DNA of 64,000 nucleotides from Nonomuraea guangzhouensis (GCF_019396345.1 NZ_JAHKRM010000022.1:184063-248062), one strand, 5' to 3'. Positions 1-8,003 are shown, counted from the stretch's first letter. Numbers and translations: made by a program. The notes: generated by a model from the letters alone, not told the origin.

Positions 1-117
1 GAGAAGCAGGGCACCTCCAGCCTGTACCGGATCAACGAAGCCTGCGTGAGTTGCTTCCCGACCGCCGCCGACGTGGTCATGGGCAACCCCGTTCCGGCCG
101 CGCCTACCTGTGAGTAA
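1..117 (+). CDS. C-terminal end of an ArsR-type transcriptional regulator (partial)
   Basis: Reading frame 1 is open from the window edge to a TAA at 115-117 and encodes a 38-residue tail containing SSLYRINEACVSCFPTAADV. This Cys-containing tail resembles the end of ArsR/SmtB-type repressors that precede arsM genes in actinomycetes. The arsM fusion gene begins 11 bases downstream, with an AAAGGAG ribosome site lying against the stop codon, so the two are probably one transcript. The HTH domain is outside the window, so the assignment rests on the tail and the context. Confidence 0.6.
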   Translation, partial: EKQGTSSLYRINEACVSCFPTAADVVMGNPVPAAPTCE

Positions 118-128
118 AGGAGACCGCC

Positions 129-1358
129 ATGGCGCACGACGAGATCGTGGACCACTACTCCCAGTTGGCCAGGGCCGCGGCCGCCGGCCGGGTCATCACG
201 GACTGCGGTCCGGACGCCTTCGAGAAGGGGTGCTTCGGCGCCGCCGGATACGACGACATCAGCGCGCTGCCCGAGGCGGCGGTACGGGCCAGCCTGGGGT
301 GCGGAAACCCGGTCGCCGTGGCCGAGTTGCGCGCCGGTGAATCCGTCCTGGACCTGGGCTCGGGCGGCGGCATCGACGTGCTGCTATCAGCCCGCCGGGT
401 CGGCCCGCAAGGGAAGGCGTACGGACTGGACGCCAGCCCCGACATGCTCGCGCTGGCCCGCCGTAACGCCGAGCAGGCAGGAGCGCACAACGTGGAGTTC
501 CTGCGCGGCGCCATAGAGGCGATCCCGCTGCCGGATCATGCGGTCGACGCCGTCATCTCCAACTGCGTGATCAACCTGTCCGACGACAAGGCCGCTGTGC
601 TGGCCGAGGCATTCCGGGTGCTCCGGCCGGGCGGCCGGTTCGGGGTGAGCGACGTGATCATCGACAACGCCCTCGACCCCGTCCGGTGCGCAGCGGTGGA
701 GCAGCGGATCGGCTGCGTGGCCGGCGCCCTGACGGTGGATGAGTACCGGCGACTGCTGGCTCGGGCGGGCTTCGTCGGCACCCGCATCACGCTGAGCGCC
801 GATCACAGCGACGGCGTGCATTCGGCCATCGTGCAAGCCGTCAAGCCTGCCAGCGGGCCTGGACTGGAGATTCGGCCGATGCGTGAGGCGGACGCTGGAC
901 AGGTGATGGCCATCTATCAGGCCGGGCTGGACACCGGACAGGCCAGCTTCGAGACCATCGCGCCGAACTGGGAAGGTTTCACCACCGGCAAGATGCCACA
1001 CCTGCGTTATGTGGCCGCCGACACCGAGACGGGCGAGATCGTTGGCTGGGTGGCGGCCTCGGCGGTCTCGGCCAGGCCGGTGTACACGGGCGTCGTGGAG
1101 CACAGCGTGTACGTTCACCCGGGCTGCCAGGCGCACGGTATCGGCCGGGCGCTGCTGACGGCGTTCATCGCGGCCAGTGAGGACGCTGGGGTGTGGACCA
1201 TTCAGTCTGGGATCTTCCCGGAGAACGCCGCCAGTCTGTCGCTGCACCAGGGGCTGGGCTTCCGTGTAGTCGGCACCCGCGAGCGTGTCGGCCGTCATCA
1301 CGGCATCTGGCGCGATGTGCTCATGGTGGAGCGGCGGAGCACGGTGGCGGGTTGCTGA
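129..1358 (+). CDS. arsM: Arsenite S-adenosylmethionine methyltransferase fused to a GNAT acetyltransferase (ArsM-ArsN-like)
   Basis: This 409-residue protein joins two enzymes. Residues 1 to about 235 are an ArsM-type class I methyltransferase with the SAM motif VLDLGSGGGID (73-83), DASPDML, and Cys146 (NCVINL) and Cys196 (GCVAGAL), which match the conserved As(III)-binding cysteines of the family. Residues from about 245 are a GNAT domain starting IRPMREADAGQV, like the phosphinothricin/arsinothricin acetyltransferase (ArsN) group. ArsM methylates As(III) with SAM. ArsN-type enzymes acetylate the amino group of arsinothricin or phosphinothricin. The fusion would therefore handle both inorganic arsenic and an organoarsenical antibiotic; that combined role is inference. 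The start ATG has AAAGGAG seven bases upstream. Confidence 0.88.
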   Translation: MAHDEIVDHYSQLARAAAAGRVITDCGPDAFEKGCFGAAGYDDISALPEAAVRASLGCGNPVAVAELRAGESVLDLGSGGGIDVLLSARRVGPQGKAYGLDASPDMLALARRNAEQAGAHNVEFLRGAIEAIPLPDHAVDAVISNCVINLSDDKAAVLAEAFRVLRPGGRFGVSDVIIDNALDPVRCAAVEQRIGCVAGALTVDEYRRLLARAGFVGTRITLSADHSDGVHSAIVQAVKPASGPGLEIRPMREADAGQVMAIYQAGLDTGQASFETIAPNWEGFTTGKMPHLRYVAADTETGEIVGWVAASAVSARPVYTGVVEHSVYVHPGCQAHGIGRALLTAFIAASEDAGVWTIQSGIFPENAASLSLHQGLGFRVVGTRERVGRHHGIWRDVLMVERRSTVAGC

Positions 1359-1469
1359 GGTGCGACCCGGCTGCCAGCGCGGCGAGGTCGCACAGGGGAA
1401 CCCGGCCAACGCCGTCAACAAGGCCGTGACCTCGCCGTTCACCTCAGGTTCAGCATGGCGTGGCCGAGC

Positions 1470-1497
1470 TGATATCCATAGACGTCAATATTGATGC
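1470..1497 (+). promoter_or_regulatory. Candidate ArsR operator
   Basis: An AT-rich imperfect inverted repeat (TGATATC ... GTCAATATTGAT) interrupts otherwise very GC-rich DNA and overlaps the start codon of the arsR gene. ArsR operators in actinomycetes are AT-rich dyads of this kind, and autoregulation is expected. Binding is inferred from sequence and position only. Confidence 0.5.
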
Positions 1498-1847
1498 CCA
1501 TGGATGCGTTGAAGATGCTGGACTGTTGCTCGCCGCTCGCGCGCGAGCCGCTCGGCGAGAATCAGGCGTCGGGGCTGGCGCGGGCGTTCAAGGCGCTGGG
1601 AGATCCGGTACGCCTACGCATCGTGTCGATCGTGGCCAGCCACCAAGGCGGCGAAGCGTGCGTATGTGACTTGACGGCGAGTTTCGACCTGTCCCAGCCG
1701 ACGATCAGCCACCATCTCAAGGTGCTCAAGGACGTTGGCCTGCTGACCAGTGAGCGGCGGGCTTCCTGGGTGTACTACCGGGTCGTGCCTGAACGGCTCG
1801 CCGAGTTGTCGGCGCTGCTGGCGGCGCCCGCCGAGGTGACCCGGTGA
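1494..1847 (+). CDS. arsR: ArsR-family arsenic-responsive repressor
   Basis: A protein of about 117 residues with a winged-helix ArsR fold. The metal-sensing motif CVCDLT lies in the first helix of the DNA-reading unit, followed by the recognition segment SQPTISHHLKVLK and a wing ending in WVYYRV. A CC pair near the N-terminus could add a third thiol ligand. TTG 1491, ATG 1494 and ATG 1500 are all possible starts, with no strong ribosome site to decide, so ATG 1494 is a compromise. Its stop overlaps the GTG of the channel gene (GTGA), so the two are translationally coupled. It should repress its own operon until As(III) or Sb(III) binds. Confidence 0.85.
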   Translation: MPMDALKMLDCCSPLAREPLGENQASGLARAFKALGDPVRLRIVSIVASHQGGEACVCDLTASFDLSQPTISHHLKVLKDVGLLTSERRASWVYYRVVPERLAELSALLAAPAEVTR

Positions 1848-2557
1848 AGCGCAGCCTACTGGCCGAGTTTCTCGGCACCGCGTTGCTGGTGACCGTGGTG
1901 GTGGGGTCGGGCATCATGGCCCAGACGCTGTCCCCGCGCGACGTGGGCCTGCAACTGCTGGAGAACTCCACCGCCACCGTCTTCGGCCTGGCCGTGCTCA
2001 TCGTCGTGCTGGGGCCGGTCTCCGGCGCGCATTTCAACCCGGTGGTGTCGCTGGCCGACTGGTGGCAGGGACGACGTACCGGAGTCGGCCTGTCGATGGG
2101 CGAGCTCGGCGGCTACGTCGCCGCCCAGGTGCTCGGCGGGATCGGCGGTGCGGTGCTGGCCAACGCGATGTTCGACAAGTCCGCGATCACCTGGTCGAGC
2201 ACGCCACGATCGAGTGCGCACCTGTGGCTGGGGGAAGTCGTGGCGACCGCCGGCCTGGTGCTGGTGATCTTCTGCCTGACCAGGTCGGGCCGTACGGCCG
2301 TGGCGCCCCTGGCGGTGGGCGGCTATATCGGTGCGGCTTACTGGTTCACCTCCTCCACCAGCTTCGCCAACCCGGCCGTCACCATCGGACGGGCCTTCTC
2401 CGACACCTTCGCCGGCATCGCTCCCGCCTCGGTGCCCGGCTTCATCGCCGCCCAACTGGTCGGTGGCGTGATCGGTCTGGTGCTGGTTCACGGCCTGTTC
2501 GGCCGCCCTGCGGCGGGAACGGCCGAGCCGGTCATCCCGCATCCGGACGTCCGCTGA
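1844..2557 (+). CDS. Aquaglyceroporin-family channel of the ars operon (AqpS-like)
   Basis: This 237-residue membrane protein belongs to the major intrinsic protein family. Its two signature half-helices are visible as HFNPVVS (first NPA box, with V in place of A) and FANPAVT (second NPA box). About six hydrophobic segments surround them, and the N-terminus LLAEFLGTALLV is typical. Located between arsR and arsenate-reductase genes, it most likely lets As(III), and perhaps methylated arsenite, leave the cell, as AqpS does in rhizobial ars operons where no ArsB or ACR3 pump is present. No ArsB or ACR3 pump gene was seen in this window. GTG start overlaps the arsR stop. Confidence 0.85.
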   Translation: MKRSLLAEFLGTALLVTVVVGSGIMAQTLSPRDVGLQLLENSTATVFGLAVLIVVLGPVSGAHFNPVVSLADWWQGRRTGVGLSMGELGGYVAAQVLGGIGGAVLANAMFDKSAITWSSTPRSSAHLWLGEVVATAGLVLVIFCLTRSGRTAVAPLAVGGYIGAAYWFTSSTSFANPAVTIGRAFSDTFAGIAPASVPGFIAAQLVGGVIGLVLVHGLFGRPAAGTAEPVIPHPDVR

Positions 2558-2580
2558 CGGTCGACGGGCTTGACTGCGGT

Positions 2581-2607
2581 AATTAGATCAGCAATTATTG
2601 ACTCAAT
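2581..2607 (+). promoter_or_regulatory. Candidate operator before the HTH-phosphatase fusion gene
   Basis: An AT-rich stretch with the near-palindrome ATTGACTCAAT and flanking AATTAG/CAATTATT lies exactly over the start of the next gene. Its AT content is unlike the surroundings, as at the other ArsR-type operators in this island. Inference from sequence only. Confidence 0.35.
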
Positions 2608-3286
2608 GAATGCTGACTGGTTTTCCTCGGTGGAGGCGCGAGCGCGGGTGCACGCCGCGCTCGGCGACCCCGGCCGCCTGGCCATCGTGGACCGGCTGCT
2701 GCTGGGCGACGCCTCCCCAGGCGAGCTCGGCCAGGCGCTCGGCCTGCCCACCAACCTGCTGGCCCACCACGTCAAGCTGCTGCAGGAGGCGGGCGTGGTC
2801 GAACGCCGCCGATCCGAAGGCGACCGCAGGCGCACCTACCTGCGCCTGGTCCCGCGATCCCTGTCCGGCCTGCTGCCGGCCGCGGCCCGGCCCGCTCCGC
2901 GCATCGTGTTCGTCTGCACCCACAACTCCGCCCGCTCCCAACTGGCCGCCGCCCTGTGGAGCCGTACCAGCGCCGTGCCCGCAACCTCAGCTGGCACCCA
3001 GCCTGCGGCACACGTCCATCCACAGGCGGTTGCCGTGGCCCGCCGGCACGGCCTCGACCTGCAGCGGGCCGAAACCCGCCACATCGAGCGGACAGCGCAT
3101 CCCGACGACCTGGTGGTGGCCGTCTGCGACGCCGCCCACGAGCAACTCGCCGACATCGACCGGCTGCACTGGTCCATCCCCGACCCGGTCCGCACCGGCA
3201 GCGACGAGGCGTTCGAACGCGCCTACACCGATATCGCCGACCGCGTCCAACGGCTGGCGCCCGCCGTGCACCTCCCGCAGGAGTGA
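2606..3286 (+). CDS. ArsR-type HTH domain fused to a low-molecular-weight phosphatase/arsenate reductase domain
   Basis: A 226-residue fusion. Residues 1 to about 95 are a winged-helix ArsR-like domain (ALGDPGRLAIVDRLLLGDA, LLAHHVKLLQEAGVV). Residues from about 110 form an LMW protein-tyrosine-phosphatase-fold domain with the catalytic P-loop VFVCTHNSARSQ (CX5RS) and a late DPV segment. The fold is shared by thioredoxin-coupled ArsC enzymes. It may bind DNA and reduce or sense arsenate in one polypeptide; this is inference. ATG 2606 is preferred over the TTG at 2570 because the intervening codons are the AT-rich operator. It sits four bases before the next arsC-like gene, in one operon. Confidence 0.75.
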   Translation: MNADWFSSVEARARVHAALGDPGRLAIVDRLLLGDASPGELGQALGLPTNLLAHHVKLLQEAGVVERRRSEGDRRRTYLRLVPRSLSGLLPAAARPAPRIVFVCTHNSARSQLAAALWSRTSAVPATSAGTQPAAHVHPQAVAVARRHGLDLQRAETRHIERTAHPDDLVVAVCDAAHEQLADIDRLHWSIPDPVRTGSDEAFERAYTDIADRVQRLAPAVHLPQE

Positions 3287-3289
3287 GCC

Positions 3290-3940
3290 ATGTCCCAGAC
3301 CTACCGCCACCCGGACCTGTCCATCGACCAGCAGCACGCCCTGCTCACCGCCGCCCGCCGCCTGGCCGAGGAATTCACCGGCACCTTCGGCACCGAGACC
3401 ATCGAACGGTTCCTGCACACCAGCTACGACCAGTTCGCCCTGCACGGCAAGATCCCCGACTTCCTGCCGCTGCTCGCCGAGCGCTTCGCCCGCCAGCGCC
3501 TGCACGCCTTGGCCCGGGTGGAGGGCCACGGCGACGGGCGGCCCGTCGTGCTGTTCCTGTGCGTGCACAACGCCGGACGCTCCCAGATGGCCATGGGCTT
3601 TTTCCAGCACCTGGCCGCAGACCGCGGGGTGGCCTGGTCCGGCGGCTCGGAGTTCGCCAGCGAGATCAACCCTGCGGCGGTGGCGTCCATGGCTGAGCGG
3701 GGCATCGACATCTCCCGCGAGTTCCCCAAGCCGTGGACGGAGGAGATCGTCCGCGCCGCCGACGTCGTCGTCACGATGGGCTGCGGCGACGCCTGCCCCG
3801 TCTACCCGGGCAGGCGCTACCTGAACTGGGAACTCGACGACCCCGCAGGCAAGAGTGTGGAGGACGTGCGGCCCATCCGCGACGAGATCGAACGCCGCGT
3901 CCGCCATCTGCTCGACGACCTCGAAATCCCGGCAGCCTGA
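3290..3940 (+). CDS. arsC: Arsenate reductase (LMW phosphatase family) with N-terminal helical domain
   Basis: A 216-residue protein. The first 75 residues form a predicted helical bundle (ALLTAARRLAEEFTGTFG ... LPLLAERFARQRL) found before the phosphatase domain in many actinobacterial ArsC homologues. The catalytic domain starts with the P-loop LFLCVHNAGRSQ, has the redox pair region GCGDACP, and ends with DDPAGKSVEDVRPIRDEI. It reduces arsenate to arsenite with thioredoxin or mycothiol-type thiols. It directly follows the HTH fusion and is followed after 29 bases by a second arsC, so arsenate reduction is encoded at least twice. Confidence 0.88.
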   Translation: MSQTYRHPDLSIDQQHALLTAARRLAEEFTGTFGTETIERFLHTSYDQFALHGKIPDFLPLLAERFARQRLHALARVEGHGDGRPVVLFLCVHNAGRSQMAMGFFQHLAADRGVAWSGGSEFASEINPAAVASMAERGIDISREFPKPWTEEIVRAADVVVTMGCGDACPVYPGRRYLNWELDDPAGKSVEDVRPIRDEIERRVRHLLDDLEIPAA

Positions 3941-3969
3941 AGACCAGCAACAGCGGAAGGAATCACCCC

Positions 3970-4368
3970 TTGAGCGACAAGCCCAGCGTCCTGTTCGTCT
4001 GCGTACACAACGCCGGACGCTCCCAGATGGCCGCCGGATGGCTCACCCACCTGGCCGAGGACCGCATCGAGGTCCGCTCCGCCGGATCAGCGCCCGCCGA
4101 CCAGATCAACCCCACCGCCGTCGAGGCCATGCGCGAGGTCGGCATCGACATCACCGACCAGCAGCCCAAGATCCTCACCACCGACGCCGTCCAGGCCAGC
4201 GATGTGGTCATCACCATGGGCTGCGGCGACGCCTGCCCCATCTTCCCCGGCAAGCGGTACGAGGACTGGAAACTCGACGACCCCGCCGGGCAGGGCATCG
4301 AGGCCGTCCGCCCGATCCGCGACGAGATCCGCACCCGCATCGAAAAACTGATCAAGGAACTGGCCTAG
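3970..4368 (+). CDS. arsC: Arsenate reductase (LMW phosphatase family, single domain)
   Basis: A 132-residue protein with P-loop LFVCVHNAGRSQ, the cysteine pair in GCGDACPIFPGK and the DDPAGQGIEAVRPIRDEI tail. It is the classical thioredoxin-type ArsC without the helical extension. The start is the TTG at 3970, preceded by GGAAGG eight bases upstream. The frame is open further upstream, but that part is out-of-frame coding sequence of the previous gene. It closes the plus-strand ars operon and meets a minus-strand ars unit. Confidence 0.87.
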   Translation: MSDKPSVLFVCVHNAGRSQMAAGWLTHLAEDRIEVRSAGSAPADQINPTAVEAMREVGIDITDQQPKILTTDAVQASDVVITMGCGDACPIFPGKRYEDWKLDDPAGQGIEAVRPIRDEIRTRIEKLIKELA

Positions 4369-4707
4369 CACCGGTGCCGGCAATGCCCTCGCCGTCGACC
4401 ACCGCCCGCAAACAGGGACGCATGACCGCTGTCGTGTCCCTTGGGCAGTACGACATCCTTTTGCCGACGGCAGATGACGGTGAGAAGCGTGGTGAGCGCG
4501 AACCCGCACAAAGGCAGTGCAGCCAGCCGTAGGACACGCTCGACACCTCTGGTGTTCGCGGCAGGTCTCTGGCCGTACAGCTCGCGCCGATGAGGGTGGC
4601 GGAGGCCGGGCCGGTCCAGTCGCCGTAGCCGAGCAGGTGCAGGCCGCCAGGCCCGCCTGTCCGCCGCCGATGACCAGGGCATCGACCGCGCACGGAAGTT
4701 CGGTCAT
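4369..4707 (-). pseudogene. Remnant of an FAD-dependent monooxygenase gene (N-terminal dinucleotide-binding motif only)
   Basis: The minus strand begins MTELPCAVDALVIGGGQAGL, a clear GXGXXG dinucleotide-binding start like those of ArsO-type flavoproteins. The following sequence falls into other frames without a recognisable domain. Its ATG overlaps the TGA of the minus-strand arsR (ATGA), so it was once the second gene of an arsR-flavoprotein operon. The plus-strand arsC ends at 4368, where the remnant is cut off. Confidence 0.55.
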
Positions 4708-5081
4708 ACGGGGGTGAGTTCCAGCTCAACCGGCTTGCTGGACGCGGGCTGGGTGAGCGGGGCGAAGAGAGCGCCCAGCTTGTTCACGGCCTCGGGGATG
4801 ATTCGGTAGTAGACCCAGGTGCCCCGGCGTTCGCCGTCGATCAAGCCGGCCGTGCGCAGGACCTTGAGGTGGTGGGAGATCGTGGGGGCGGTCAGGTCGA
4901 AGGCGTCGGTGAGGTCGCAGACGCAGGCCTCACCGCCCGCGTGGGAGCCGATCATCGACAGCAGGCGCAGCCGCACGGAGTCGGCGACGGCTTTGAGCAT
5001 GACCGCGAGCTCGGCGGCGTCGGTCTCCGACAACGGCTCGCGCGCGATCGGTGCGCAGCACTGGCTCGTGACGGCGGTCAT
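4704..5081 (-). CDS. arsR: ArsR-family arsenic-responsive repressor
   Basis: A 125-residue winged-helix protein with the As(III) motif CVCDLTDAF, recognition helix TAPTISHHLKVLR and wing GTWVYYRII. An N-terminal CC pair is present as in the other arsR here. The two proteins share most of the core but differ clearly at both ends, so they are paralogues or separately acquired. A strong dyad operator lies just upstream. Downstream it overlaps the broken flavoprotein gene. Confidence 0.87.
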   Translation of the reverse strand: MTAVTSQCCAPIAREPLSETDAAELAVMLKAVADSVRLRLLSMIGSHAGGEACVCDLTDAFDLTAPTISHHLKVLRTAGLIDGERRGTWVYYRIIPEAVNKLGALFAPLTQPASSKPVELELTPV

Positions 5082-5095
5082 GACGGCAACCCCTT

Positions 5096-5115
5096 ATTTC
5101 GACATCTATCGAAAT
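5096..5115 (-). promoter_or_regulatory. ArsR operator (dyad)
   Basis: ATTTCGACATCTATCGAAAT has perfect 7-base arms (ATTTCGA/TCGAAAT) around a 6-base centre. It lies 15-34 bases upstream of the arsR start and has the spacing and AT content of ArsR/SmtB operators. It is the clearest operator of the island. Confidence 0.65.
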
Positions 5116-5235
5116 CATAGGCGATGGCAGGCGACCAAGGCCAACGCGGCGATCACGCAAGCGGTGGCGACCGCGCCCATCACCCGGACATAGCCGACCG
5201 CTTGGGCGAGCGCGACCGTGCCCAGCGGAGCGAGA
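5115..5235 (-). pseudogene. C-terminal remnant of a membrane transporter, probably MFS
   Basis: One minus frame encodes a short piece ending in ALAQAVGYVRVMGAVATACV, a transmembrane helix and an Arg-Leu end, closed by a TGA at 5117-5115. It looks like the last helix of a major-facilitator efflux protein. Nothing upstream continues it, so it appears to be a deletion scar between the flavoprotein and arsR genes. The stop overlaps the operator. Identification is tentative. Confidence 0.35.
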
Positions 5236-5288
5236 GCAGGCGACGGCCGTCCGCAGGGGGTATCCGTCTGGCATGTCGAGTCCTGCTC

Positions 5289-6689
5289 TCAGCCGCAGCA
5301 ACTGCCGTTGTCACTGGAGGAGCCGACGGTGGCAAGGGGCAGCGCTGTGGCCAGCAGGCCGCCGCTGATCCCCGTGGCCAGGCCGACGCGCTGCTCCTGC
5401 GCCTCGGCCAGGTTGGACGAGCACACTCCGGTCTCCGGCAGGTCGAGCTGTACGTCGCGGGCCGCCTCCCAGTCGCCCGCGATGGCCGCGACAACCGAGC
5501 GAACCTGCTCGTAGCCGGTGGCCATCAGGAAGGTCGGCGCGCGGCCGTAGCTCTTGACGCCGACTGCGTAGTAGCCGGGCTCGGGATGGGCCAACTCGTC
5601 CACGCCATGCGCCGGTACGGTGCCGCAGGAGTGCTGGTTCGGGTCGATCAGCGGAGCCAGCGCTCTGGTGGAGCCGAGGATCGGATCCAGATCCAGGCGC
5701 AGCTCGGCGGCGATGGAGTGGTCGGGACGGTAGCCGGTGGCCGAGATGATTCGGTCCACGATGACCGACTGCTCGGCACCGGATGGGTCGCGGCTGATCA
5801 CCTCGACGCCGTCGGCGGTGGCGTGCACGCGATGGGTGAAGAAGCCGGTCAGGAGCTGGATGCGGCCGGAGGTGACGAAAGCGTGCAGGCGGGTACCGAG
5901 CGCGCCGCGGGCCGGCAGCGCGTCGGCGTCGCCGCCGCCGTAGGCGCGACTGGCGTTTCCTGCCCGGATCGCCCAGGTGATCGGGGTGTCGGTGAGTTGG
6001 GTGAGGGCGAGCAGGGTGGTGGCAGCCGAGTGGCCGGCGCCGACCACCAGGACGCGCTTGCCCTCGTAGCGGTCGCGGTCGGTGCCCAGGACGTCGGGCA
6101 GGGCGTGGTCGATCAGGTCGGCGACGGTCTCCTCGCGGTGGGCGGGCAGGCCGCTGGCGCCCAGCACGTTGGGGCTGGCGTAGGTGCCGGAGGCGTCGAT
6201 GACCGTACGAGCCTGCAACTCCTGGCCGTTTTCGAGACGGATGAGGAACGGCGCCTGTTCGCGGCCGTTGGTGCGTACGCGGTCGTAGCCGAGGCGGCTG
6301 ATCGCCGCCACCTTGGCGTTCGTACGGAGGCGCTCGCCCATGAGCTTGGCCAGCGGCGCGAGGTAGTCGTCGATCAGCTCGGTGCCAGTGGGCAGCCATT
6401 CGGGGTCGGGCGCGGTCCAGCCGCCGGTCTCCAGCAGGCGGCGGGCGGCGGCGTCGATGTTGTACTGCCACGGACTGAACACCCGGACATGACCCCACTG
6501 GGCGACGGACGCGCCCGCCTTCTCTCCCGCTTCCTGGACCAGGAAGTCGATGCCGCGTTCGGCCAGGTGCGCGGCGGCGGCCAGCCCGACCGGGCCCGCG
6601 CCGATGACCACGACGGGCAGTTCGTCCGGCCGGGCCGCCTGCACACTCGCTTCGAGCTCAACGACGGTGGGGCCGCAGCATCCGCTCAT
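5289..6689 (-). CDS. FAD/NAD(P)-dependent monooxygenase-like flavoprotein with cysteine-capped ends
   Basis: A 466-residue two-dinucleotide-domain flavoprotein. It has the FAD motif VVVIGAGPVGLAAAAHLAER (about residues 25-45), an ATG-type segment DASGTY, a second NAD(P) motif VLVVGAGHSA, and ISATGYRPD near residue 330. These are features of ArsO/flavin-containing-monooxygenase relatives found in actinobacterial ars islands. Unusually, the protein begins MSGCCGP and ends NGSCCG, so cysteine pairs sit at both termini and might bind As(III) or a metal. Substrate is unknown. It lies 142 bases after a second flavoprotein gene on the same strand. Confidence 0.78.
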   Translation of the reverse strand: MSGCCGPTVVELEASVQAARPDELPVVVIGAGPVGLAAAAHLAERGIDFLVQEAGEKAGASVAQWGHVRVFSPWQYNIDAAARRLLETGGWTAPDPEWLPTGTELIDDYLAPLAKLMGERLRTNAKVAAISRLGYDRVRTNGREQAPFLIRLENGQELQARTVIDASGTYASPNVLGASGLPAHREETVADLIDHALPDVLGTDRDRYEGKRVLVVGAGHSAATTLLALTQLTDTPITWAIRAGNASRAYGGGDADALPARGALGTRLHAFVTSGRIQLLTGFFTHRVHATADGVEVISRDPSGAEQSVIVDRIISATGYRPDHSIAAELRLDLDPILGSTRALAPLIDPNQHSCGTVPAHGVDELAHPEPGYYAVGVKSYGRAPTFLMATGYEQVRSVVAAIAGDWEAARDVQLDLPETGVCSSNLAEAQEQRVGLATGISGGLLATALPLATVGSSSDNGSCCG

Positions 6690-6831
6690 GAGACTTCTCC
6701 TCGCTGGTCGAGCGAGCCCTTCGGACCCGCGCCTGTTTTGAAGATGGTCTAAGTAGACTGCCCCACTGATTAGAGAGAAGTCAAATTAGAGAACCATCGA
6801 ATCAATCGACACGGCTTCGCGGGTCAAGCGT

Positions 6832-7926
6832 TCAAACGCGCACACGCCCACGGTTGCGCAGGTGACGGGCCAGGTTGCCGACGACATGGCGGGCATCGGC
6901 GCCCACGCCCCGGAGCGTGTTGGATGAGGGCGTGCGCTGCCATTCCAGCCCGAGATGCCCCAGCCCGGCATGGGTGACGGACACGCCTTCGCGCTGGCGC
7001 GGTCGGCCGCCCTCCGTCAGTGCGCCGAGGTTGGCCAGGTAGTCAAGACTGGGCCGGTAGCCAGTGGCCAGCAGCACGGCGTCGAGGCGCTCACGTCGGC
7101 CATCAGCCCACTCGACATGATCGCCGTCCAGGCGAGTGAACATCGCCCGACGCTCGTACCGCCCCCGACGCAGGGCCTGCCGGTACCGCCCGTCGTCCAG
7201 GACCGGAGAGGCAGGCGGAGACTCGGCGCGGGCCAGCGGCAGCCGGTCGAGGCCAGTCAGGCGGAACCAGAAATGCAGATCCCGTCCAAGCGGGCACTGC
7301 GGCACGAACCGGATCGGTACACGACTGGCCAGCGTGACGCGGGCGTGGTCGGCCAGTTCGTAGGCGATCTGAATCGCCGAGTTGCCCACCCCGACCACCA
7401 CCACGTGCTCGCCGGGCAGCGAGGCCGGGGAGCGGTAGTCGGCGGCGTGCAGCACCGTCCCAGCGAAGGTCTCCAGGCCAGGCAGGGCGGGCCGGTGCGG
7501 GTGGGCGAACGAGCCGCTGGCGGCAATCAGAGCAGGCGCATCCAGCGTCTCACCGCCGTCCAGCCGAACGGAGAAGCCGCCCCCGTCGGCCGCGTCGATC
7601 GCCTCCACCGCGCTGACGAGGGCGCCGGTACGGATCTCGGCGCCACGCCGCGCCAGAGCGTCCGCGTAGCGCTCCAGGTAGGCAACCACCTCATCGCGAT
7701 GCGGATAGCGCCCACCGTCGCCACCGAAGGGCATGCCGGGCAACGAACTGTAGCGGGCGGGTGAGAACAGTCTCAGGCTGTCGTAATAGTGCGGCCAGGA
7801 TCCAGCGGGGCGCGCGGAAGCCTCCAGGATCAGCGGTCGCAGGCCCGCCTGTAGAGCGGCGTGCGCCGCCGCCAAGCCTGATTGCCCTCCGCCGACGATG
7901 AGCAGGGAAGGGGTGAGAGATGCCAT
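6832..7926 (-). CDS. ArsO-like FAD/NAD(P)-dependent monooxygenase
   Basis: A protein of about 364 residues beginning MASLTPSLLIVGGGQSGLAA, with the FAD motif GGGQSG, the ArsO/YUCCA-like stretch YYDSLRLFSPARYSSLPG, the NADP motif VVVVGVGNSA and the ATGYRPSLDYL signature. ATG 7926 is preferred over the TTG three codons earlier. It is transcribed away from an ArsR gene across an AT-rich operator. ArsO proteins are linked to arsenic operons and thought to act on organoarsenicals or arsenite; the exact reaction is not settled. Confidence 0.8.
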   Translation of the reverse strand: MASLTPSLLIVGGGQSGLAAAHAALQAGLRPLILEASARPAGSWPHYYDSLRLFSPARYSSLPGMPFGGDGGRYPHRDEVVAYLERYADALARRGAEIRTGALVSAVEAIDAADGGGFSVRLDGGETLDAPALIAASGSFAHPHRPALPGLETFAGTVLHAADYRSPASLPGEHVVVVGVGNSAIQIAYELADHARVTLASRVPIRFVPQCPLGRDLHFWFRLTGLDRLPLARAESPPASPVLDDGRYRQALRRGRYERRAMFTRLDGDHVEWADGRRERLDAVLLATGYRPSLDYLANLGALTEGGRPRQREGVSVTHAGLGHLGLEWQRTPSSNTLRGVGADARHVVGNLARHLRNRGRVRV

Positions 7927-7948
7927 GCTGCGCAATGTACCGCCATTT

Positions 7949-7968
7949 CATAATATGTCAATATGATG
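7949..7968 (+). promoter_or_regulatory. Candidate operator between divergent flavoprotein and ArsR genes
   Basis: CATAATATGTCAATATGATG is an AT-rich imperfect dyad in the 77-base gap between the minus-strand flavoprotein (start 7926) and the plus-strand ArsR gene (start 8004). Its position suits control of both promoters by the ArsR protein. Confidence 0.45.
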
Positions 7969-8003
7969 ATTTGAAGGGTATGGTCGTCCTGGAGGGATGC
8001 GAG

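Noticed and set aside
5124..6752. A 542-codon open frame on the plus strand opposite the flavoprotein gene
   Set aside because: Its protein is Gly/Arg/Ala-rich low-complexity sequence typical of the antisense of GC-rich genes. The minus strand has clear FAD and NAD(P) motifs.
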